In this document: positions 57,011 through 64,000 of the stretch, piece after piece
How the letters are laid out: the number at the start of each line of letters is the position of its first letter
How positions within the stretch are numbered: position 1 is the first letter of the stretch
Assembly: GCA_002633025.1 (NCBI GenBank)
Contig: NMRB01000166.1
Location: forward strand, 501,589 to 565,588
From: Notospermus geniculatus
Taxonomy: Eukaryota > Nemertea > Pilidiophora > Heteronemertea > Lineidae
Length of the DNA: 64,000 nt
Direction of reading: 5' to 3'
The notes under the pieces: generated by a model
Told to the model about the DNA's origin: nothing
The model's input: the letters and a program-made list of their open reading frames with translations, nothing else
The model's database searches: none
Program-made: the position numbers and the translations under genes

Positions 57011-57595
57011 TGTGGCAGGTTTCTCTCCATTTTCAGAATCACTTTTCAGTTATTGGCACTGAAAACGGATAAGGTCACCAGAATTTACGACAAAATTCTC
57101 ATTTTTCAAACATCAAGTCTAGAAATAAAATCAGCATATCAGTATTTTTATTTGCAGATAAGTTATTCCAAGTCATGTATTACCTCTTATCTTCTTCATC
57201 TGAATGCAGTTCCTACATATCATCAGGTTTTTATGTCCTAAATTTCCATTTTTAAATTACCTAAACTGCCTTTATCTCCCTCTGCATTTTCTTTTTCATC
57301 AACTGATAACATATCGTCTACCATCAGATGGAATCAACAAATTCTCCTTATTTTCCATATTTCTTACTGCTCGTATGTCATGAAAATGTTCTTTTCTTAA
57401 TTTCTATAATTTGCAACTTCACGTAACTCAAATAAAACTGTTTTTAACCTACTTAATATCCATGTCTCCTCATCTGATAATATGTATATCAAAAAAATAG
57501 AGCACAAAAGGCGACACACAAAATGATATAATAAAAGGAGTCGTCCTCCAGAAAGTTTTAATTTCTATAACTTGCAACTTCACGTAACTCAAATA
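57011..57595. other. AT-rich sequence, nothing recognised
   Basis: Includes a direct repeat of AACTTCACGTAACTCAAATA near 57415 and 57580. Confidence 0.5.
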
Positions 57596-57645
57596 AAATT
57601 TTCGACCCCACCGGGGTCTTCTTCAGGCTGGCACTTTCAAGTCGA
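57596..57645 (-). repeat. Hammerhead-like/retroelement-end hairpin, minus strand
   Basis: On the minus strand CTGAAGAAGACCCCGGTGGG then GTCGAAAATTTT, a variant of the 22443 motif without the second short stem. Confidence 0.35.
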
Positions 57646-57916
57646 GCTACCAGAAGTGTTCTGGTAGCTCGACCTTAGAGCTGACAGCCGTCGTCGTTGC
57701 CATTGCGCCAGTCATGAGTAAGTTTTGATGGTTTTAGAGAAATGGGATCATACCCTGGCAAGCTCCCAGGCACGCTGAGAATAGGCGATTAGCGTGTTAA
57801 GTATGATATGTTTAAAAAGATACCACTATTCTGATAGTTTATGGTGACGGAGCACATCACAAGCCATAAAGTTGGTTTGTTCAGATGGGATCATCTTGAA
57901 ATGGGATCACCCACAG

Positions 57917-58190
57917 GGGCTGTCAGAGTGGCGCAATGGAAATATCGTTGCCTGCCACCTCTGAGATTCACGGTTCGTTTCTGGTCAGACCGATTCTTCA
58001 TGTGATAATAAAGATGGGGTCTTTTACTTGCACCTTACAAAGGGCAAGGTACCACGGCTTACTGACCCATGCGACGGGTGTATATAAAGAGCCAGGGTGT
58101 TCATCCCCTATGGCCAGGCTAGATTCGAACCTGGGACCTGCCACTTGCTAAGGGGACATGATAACCACCTGGCTATGAGGCTTCTAAATT
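57917..58190. mobile_element. SINE pair: plus-strand head, minus-strand copy
   Basis: At 57918, GTGGCGCAATGGAAATATCG (A-box like) and GGTTCGTTTCTGG (B-box like) on the plus strand. At 58014-58190 a minus-strand copy of the 59535-59812 family, with head complement AGATTCGAACCTGG and ATAACCACCTGGCTAT. They appear joined tail to tail. Confidence 0.6.
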
Positions 58191-58789
58191 TGTTGACCAG
58201 AAAGTTCTATGAAAAGAGCCTTTCGTCCGCACGCAAGAAACTCGAGTGCACAACACTGGCTTCATGTCTCCCCATTAAAACCCATTATGATTTTTCAGGA
58301 AGATCCAACCAATTTGAGCACGGGAAATCATTAATTTCCTCAACTTTGCCATCAAAGGAGTCAACGATTTTAAGATGGAGGTTAACGGTATGATCAGTTA
58401 GGAATACGGAAACTCACGCAGTTAGATCTCGTCGTTGCTGCTGCAGTAATTGCGTCTCAACAGATCAAAGCGTTTTCAATCTTTTTGTACCGTCTGATGT
58501 TGAGGTTGAAGTTGCGCAAGACTATTAAAAGTGCCCGTAACCAATTATTTTCTGGAATTCGCTTGTATATTGTAGGTCAAGCACGTCTTCTGGAAGGCGA
58601 CTGTGCCTCCTGTATTGTATGTGCCCTGGTCACCCATCCACATAGAGATCACGCTCAACGTTGCTTAACTTCTAGTTCATAGGCCAACGTGCCAAGCACT
58701 GGGGCATAAAGGAAATCCGGCATGGCCACCAGGTGACAAGGTGGCCCTCAGCTCGTGATCCCAGCTGCCAGGACCGTGACAGGTGCGGA

Positions 58790-58953
58790 TCCAAGAGGGG
58801 GCGCACCCGCCGCACGCCCCCTTTCGGCCAACAAATCTGTAAAATCGACCATGAAATTCTGAAATTTGGAGCAAATCATTGAAATTCATTGCAGATTTCA
58901 ATGTTTCTAGCACAGTGCGCCCCCTCTTTCCCGAAATCCTGGGTCCGTCCCTG
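58790..58953. mobile_element. MITE, GGGGCGGATCC family, opposite orientation
   Basis: Reverse-oriented relative of 21741-21895 and 37082-37235: starts CAGGTGCGGATCC and ends GGGTCCGTCCCTG, with TGCGCCCCCTC inside. Confidence 0.68.
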
Positions 58954-59436
58954 CGTGACCCAAGACCTTGAATGGGTTAGAGGTGAAGGACCGCCCCAGA
59001 CTACCATAGCACCAATTTCTGTCTTGTCTGGGTGTCTGCTCTCTGCGCCCATCATCATCCTCAGCCAATAAACAAACGATTAGCTGTCTTGTCTTGCAAA
59101 AAACACCAAAGGAACATCGTTCTTTCTGCCTCATTGGCCTGTCATCACACCCCAGTTCCCCTTGATACGTCTCGGATGGTTTGTACGGAACGAGTCTTTA
59201 ATTTTATCAGACTCGCCGACAGGAGAAGAAGTGGCATGCCTGATTAAGCTAATCGACGTTTTTTTTTGTTTAATGCCGGATGGAGACTCGTTAACATCTA
59301 TTTGTTTTAAGGAGCTTGTTTTTGTGTTGTGTCTCAGTGCTGGTGATACATTATCTTGATTACAGTGTTTTCAACATTCATGTTCGTGGTCGCGCTACAC
59401 TGTATTTGTATGTTTCCATCCGGGCACTTTCTCAAC

Positions 59437-59516
59437 TAGAAAGTGCCTGAGGAAGACCCTGTGGTTGGGGTCGGAAATTTGCAAAATTCGGAGACGACTT
59501 ATGTTTACTATCATTT
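59437..59516 (+). repeat. Hammerhead-like hairpin, diverged copy
   Basis: AAGTGCCTGAGGAAGACCCT, then GGGGTCGGAAATTTGCAAAATTC. An extra G before GAAA breaks the putative core, so this copy looks decayed. Confidence 0.35.
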
Positions 59517-59534
59517 TGTGTGTCATTTTTTTGT

Positions 59535-59812
59535 GCTCGAGGTTGGATACCTTTCCATTAGGGCTGAAGCCACAGCACTATCGGCCCTGGTAATATGGAA
59601 GAGGCCATATCAAGCTGCTCATGTTCCTCACTTGGATGGGGTAGGCTATTTTACTTGCCCTTGCAGAGGTACCAGATACAAGGCAGCAGTGCTTAGTGTC
59701 CCATGCGAAGAGCCAGGAATGACATTCCACCTGCCCCGGATGGCTGGATTCAAACCCGGTACCTGCTGCTTGCTCTGCAGACGTGATAACCACTCGGCTA
59801 TCAGAGCTCCCT
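59535..59812 (-). mobile_element. tRNA-derived SINE, best copy
   Basis: On the minus strand the head reads GATAGCCGAGTGGTTATCAC (A box) and GGGTTTGAATCC (B box), followed by a body shared with 53693, 58014, 61725, 62330 and 62655 (GAGGAACATGAGCAGC). Same-strand orientation of several copies makes this a dispersed family. Confidence 0.8.
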
Positions 59813-59899
59813 TCGTTGTGCCGTCTATAAACCAATCTCCAGGTGTTCGGCAATACCAACCGCCTACAGGATCACGATCTGATGACTGTTACACGATTT

Positions 59900-61724
59900 C
59901 TCAAGTCATCTTGGCTAGGATCTGATGTTCACGATCCAATCATAGAAGTAACAAGATGACCTAATGAGGAATGATATGTCAGGTCTTTTTAACATGGAGA
60001 AAAAGGACCATTGGGTGACTGTGTCGGACTGCTCCTTCTTTTAGACAAATGTGGTTGCCATTCGCGCAGTGCTCTGCCAAGCTGTGTTAAGGGCCTGTCA
60101 GACTGGTACTTCCCAAAACGTCCTGCCCCGTCCTAAAAAAAATCGTAAAACGGGCTAGAACGTGTAACCCTTGGCCAAATAATGCCTCGATGTTCTGGAG
60201 CACCCTTCCCGTCCATGAAGTTCATAAAAGACTGTAAAAAGTTGCCACTACGTCCACTCGGTTCGCACACAGTTTGAGCCCGTTTGGCAAAATTTTCAAG
60301 AATGTACCGAGAACTAGCTCAGTGTGATTGGGGGATTAGTTACTTGCCTCCCAATTCTACTTCAGCAACGACTCATGTACAAAATTGCTTGAAATATTTA
60401 AGACTTCATGCCATCCATCGAAGGTATGTTCATAGATCAAATGCTACAACTCTGTACACTACATTCTAAAGACTGAGACAATGGACCTGGCCAAATATTT
60501 CCTCCGAAGAACCCACAAGGTACAAACCCATGCCATTACCAAGCAAATATCAGTGCGAGTTCGCACCGAGTGAGATTCATTGTGACAAAGCTGGAAGCTA
60601 GCATAACCTCCCACACTTCACACTCGACTAGACTGCTCAGCTGATATGACACTTTGATACATTGAAATACAATCATTATCAATAACAACCAACATCCTAC
60701 GGCGTACAATTTCTTCTTCTGCACACGTAGAGCACACGCTGCCGAGTCATCGTCAATCGGAACCTTCTCTCTCGGAGATTATATTAAGATACTTACCTGT
60801 AATGAGCGAACAAGAGGATAATATGACAAAGACGAGGACGAGAGACGAAGAGGATTATATCATGTGTACAGTCGTGGAAAAAGGAATGAGAGATAATTTT
60901 CAAGGTCATAGGTGTCCTGTGTAGAAGATTGACACATTCTGCTCTGAGAAGAGAACCTTCGTATCTCAATCAACTCCACCCACCCGACCTGGTGGGCCCG
61001 AAGGACAAAAAAGGCTGTTGTGGGAGAACGTCTTCCAAGAAATCACTGAACTTTTGACTTCACCAGCTTATAACATGGAAAAAGACGGCCGGCGTTTCCT
61101 CCAGAAGGTCAGTTGACGCCCTGAACCCTTCCAAAGTTTCAGATTACCTTCTGAAAGAGAAACAGCTATCGCTCTATCACAGTCTCTGAAGGCCTAATTG
61201 GCAGATGGTTGGGATCAGAACACCGGAGAGTGCAAGGGATGATCTCAGGCTAACAACAGGATTTGAACCAACAAGGGATCTTCTGACCAACAGGTAGATA
61301 CCCGAACTGGTAATGTACTACTAGTAGACAACTGTCATGACTGTGGCAGTTGCACCTATTTTGTATAAGTCTAAACAGAAAGGAAATATTACTCAACATC
61401 TGGACAGAATGGCAAAAGAGTCCTCACATCATCTCGAAGAACATCCTGTCACTTGCTCAACTGCTCAGAGAGAAGCTGTTTCCACGACTGGCACATTCTG
61501 AGACATTCTTCCAATGTTTGTCAAACACTTGTTAGTGGTTTTTGTGTCAGCAGTCTCTCACAGCTGATGCTGTCTCCTGCAGGCATCCCCGCTGGCAACG
61601 CTTGACGCCGTGACAACGTTTATTAGGAAACAGCACTTGGGGACAGTGTGGCGCAGCACAACCACGGATGGCAGGTCTTGCTGAGGACCTTTGCCAGATT
61701 TTGCATTTTATTAGATTTTTCCAG
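59900..61724. other. Nothing recognised
   Basis: No exon, RNA gene or element supported. Confidence 0.5.
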
Positions 61725-61950
61725 CCAAAACCAAGCATTATTGACCCTGGTAAGTATGGAAGAGGCCATCTCATCCTGCTCATGTTCCTCAGCTGGATGG
61801 GGTCTTTCACTTGCCCCTGCAGAGGCACAAGATACAAGGCACCATGGCTTACTATCCGATCTTTTTAAACCCCACATTGCCCGGGCTGGATTCGAACACA
61901 GGACATGCTGCTTGCTTAACGGATGTGACAACCACTAGGCGGTCAGGGCA
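61725..61950 (-). mobile_element. tRNA-derived SINE copy
   Basis: Head complement CTGGATTCGAACACAGGACA and ACAACCACTAGGCGGT at the right; body with CTCATGTTCCTCAGCTGGAT. Same family as 59535-59812. Confidence 0.75.
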
Positions 61951-62329
61951 CGCCACCTTTGCCAGACGATCTGCGAACTGCTATCCTTGCAATTAAATCG
62001 TCTGGACCCACGAGTAAATGGCCACCCGATCCAGAAATCACCTCCTTAATATTTAAATAAGTAATTACACGACAGAGTCGGTAGGGAATAAGATAGGTCA
62101 GCGCTAATGGTCCCGGGATCCGCTTATCTTGGTTGTAATAGATGAGGTTGGGAGGTGTCGTGGCATGAGAAGCCACAAGAGTGGGTATGTGGTGGAGTCA
62201 GTGCTATGAAACCCCTCATAACCTTCAGATGCGTGGGCCGAAGACCTTCGCAACGCCCAGGGGCATCCTGCTTTTTGGACGCTTCCACCTTCTCGATATA
62301 TGTATTTGTCTTTGATTTTTCCATAAAGG

Positions 62330-62590
62330 GTTGATACCATAGCATTATTGACCCTGATCAAGTACGGAAGAGGCCATCTCAAGCTGCTCATGTTCCTCAC
62401 TTGGATGGGGGTCTTTTATACTTGCCCTTGCAAAGGAACAGGGTGCAAGGCACCACGGCTTACTCTCCCACGTGACGGACGTGAAGAGCCACGGATGACA
62501 TCTCACATTCATGCCTGGGCTGGTTTTGAACTTGGGACCTGCCACTTGCATAGCGGACATGATAACCACTATCGGCTATCAATGATGGTT
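62330..62590 (-). mobile_element. tRNA-derived SINE copy
   Basis: Body CATTATTGACCCTGATCAAG and GGAAGAGGCCATCTCAAGCT; head complement GATAACCACTATCGGCTATC. The B box is weakened (GGTTTTGAAC on the plus strand). Confidence 0.75.
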
Positions 62591-62654
62591 GAGGGTGGTG
62601 GGCATCGCTGTGACAATGGTTCCAATCATTCCTACCCTCGCTCACTGAGCCTAT

Positions 62655-62828
62655 TCCAATGGTGGAGTGACTTGCCCTTGCAAAGAAACAAGGTACAAAG
62701 CACCACAGCTTACTCTCCCATGCGACAGACTGAAGAGCCAGGGATGATTAATCCCATATGGCCTGGGATACGAATCCGGGACATCCCGCTTGCTCAGCAG
62801 AAGTGGTAACCACTTGGCTATCAAGGAT
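62655..62828 (-). mobile_element. tRNA-derived SINE copy, truncated
   Basis: Shares ACTTGCCCTTGCAAAGAAAC and the head complement GGTAACCACTTGGCTATCAA with its neighbours. The tail side is missing. Confidence 0.72.
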
Positions 62829-63009
62829 CCTGTTGGCTCTCCTCAGCGAATCCTGTGGTGAGATCGACACCAAGAGCAGAGGCTTTCAAAGTGGCAGATG
62901 AGATGGAAGTGCCTGGTATTTGGATAACAAGCTCTCAGGAAATGGGGAGAGTGCCGGTCTGAAATTCATATTAGCTTGTTCAGGAATGGCCTTGTGGCCA
63001 GGTTTGGAG

Positions 63010-63250
63010 TCTACAGCAGCAACGGCAGCAGCAACAGCGGCGGCGGCAGCAGCAGCGGCGGTGGTGGCGGCAGCAGGAGGAGCAGCAGCAGTGGCGGCTT
63101 TGGTGGTGGNGCGGTGGTGGTGGCAGCAGCAGCGGTGGTGGTGGCGGCAGCGGTGGAGGCGGTGGCAGCAGCAGTGGCAGTGGCGGTGGGCGGTGGTGAC
63201 AGCAGTGGTGTGGTGGTGGTGGTGTGGCAGTAGCGCGGCGGCAGTGGCAG

Positions 63251-63283
<33 letters not shown>

Positions 63284-63290
63284 AACAACA
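63010..63290. repeat. GCA/GGC/GGT trinucleotide repeat
   Basis: Compound triplet microsatellite with one undetermined base at 63110. It yields poly-Ala/Gly/Trp or poly-Cys/Pro frames on all strands, with no flanking gene evidence. Confidence 0.95.
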
Positions 63291-63600
63291 CCTTTATTGA
63301 CAACTTCGTCCAATTAACGTGACACCTTCCTCATCAAGACTGCTGTCGGAAGTGTACTATTGATGGAGTTGCGTTGACTAATTAAGCCAATCAGGCTAAC
63401 GAAGTTTTTGAAAGAATAAAAGCTTTTGTAGCCTGCAGGTAGTGCAGGAAGAAATCAAATCAGGCTGCTGCGTGCTGCAGCGGCAGATTTTTCCACTGAT
63501 TGGTACGTTGGAGTTCATTCCGCATGTCTTTATGAAGGTATCAATGGATTTCTTCGGCGTTGAAAAATTTTAAGACTGTCAAGCTGAGTGGAACGTCTTA

Positions 63601-63700
63601 TAGGGCTGTCTGAGTGGCCAAGTGGAAGCATCTGTTTCTGTTATACCTGTAGTTGTGGGGTCGACTCCAACGCAGACCTATTCTACATGTGAACAAGAGG
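63601..63700 (+). mobile_element. tRNA-like SINE head
   Basis: GGCTGTCTGAGTGGCCAAGT (A-box like, tRNA-Leu/Ser style) and GGGTCGACTCC (B-box like) about 45 bp later. Distinct from the 59535 family. Confidence 0.55.
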
Positions 63701-64000
63701 GCAACTCTCTTCGTCTTCGTCAGTGACAGTTTACTCAGCGAAGGGGCCAAGAGCTATATCATCGAAGCACTTGGCGGGTATGGCCAGGACCTGTTATAAG
63801 ATCATCACGTTTGACAGTGTGTCAAACGCACCAGCTCTGCGTCGGTGTGTGACCTGATGTCCAGCATCATGCTATCAACAGTGTCCCGTGTGGTGTCAGA
63901 TCCCGCTACATTGCATTGCCAGGCCCGGCGCGTGTCTGACGATGCTGTCTGCCTGATCCAATATTGAATTTCATTTGCCAAGAATTTTTAACTCCATTTT

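Noticed and set aside
62920-63303. Poly-Ala/Gly and poly-Cys/Pro proteins at 63 kb
   Set aside because: Triplet microsatellite gives open frames on every strand; no flanking coding sequence.

Overview
This window is eukaryotic (animal) genomic DNA, not bacterial. It shows split genes with GT-AG introns, tRNA-derived SINE-like repeats, many minisatellites and a dense set of small fold-back transposons. The one protein-coding gene I can support is a voltage-gated potassium channel of the KCNH family, ELK branch (vertebrate KCNH3/4/8, fly Elk), on the minus strand. The species cannot be named from sequence alone. A highly polymorphic marine invertebrate such as an echinoderm, hemichordate or amphioxus fits best, because what look like two alleles differ by about 3% in exons and by many transposon insertions.

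Layout. 1-5.9 kb holds eight single-copy exons of the channel core, read right to left: S1 (5676-5913), S2-S3 (3019-3179), S4-S5 (2437-2656), pore with the SVGFGN filter (2050-2247), S6/C-linker (1733-1932), C-linker/CNBD (1169-1418), CNBD end (795-1024) and an acidic C-terminal exon (407-624). The gene runs off the left edge. Upstream, the four exons for most of the PAS domain and the PAS-to-S1 linker occur twice: copy A (about 5,985-23,757; exons 7167-7315, 10288-10326, 11641-11772, 13687-13917) and copy B (about 23,855-39,021; exons 24274-24422, 27585-27623, 28499-28630, 29874-30104). I counted 16 nucleotide differences over the 551 exon bases, all synonymous. Each copy carries fold-back elements that the other lacks, at clean empty sites. 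The copies are most simply two haplotypes assembled in tandem; a true duplication giving alternative N-termini is not excluded. A second, about 980-bp tandem duplicate joined by a single N (3330-5282) points to the same artefact. The first exon with the canonical start was not found.

39-64 kb has no gene I recognise. It holds a 933-bp palindrome, several minisatellites, an 854-base assembly gap (52384-53237), a cluster of tRNA-derived SINE-like copies (57.9-62.8 kb) and a trinucleotide repeat.

The most interesting material is (1) a set of non-autonomous, Mutator-like elements with 9-bp target duplications and related termini, proven by empty sites in the other copy; (2) a 53-bp minisatellite that has multiplied the splice donor of the S6/C-linker exon; and (3) many further presence/absence insertions that document very recent transposition.
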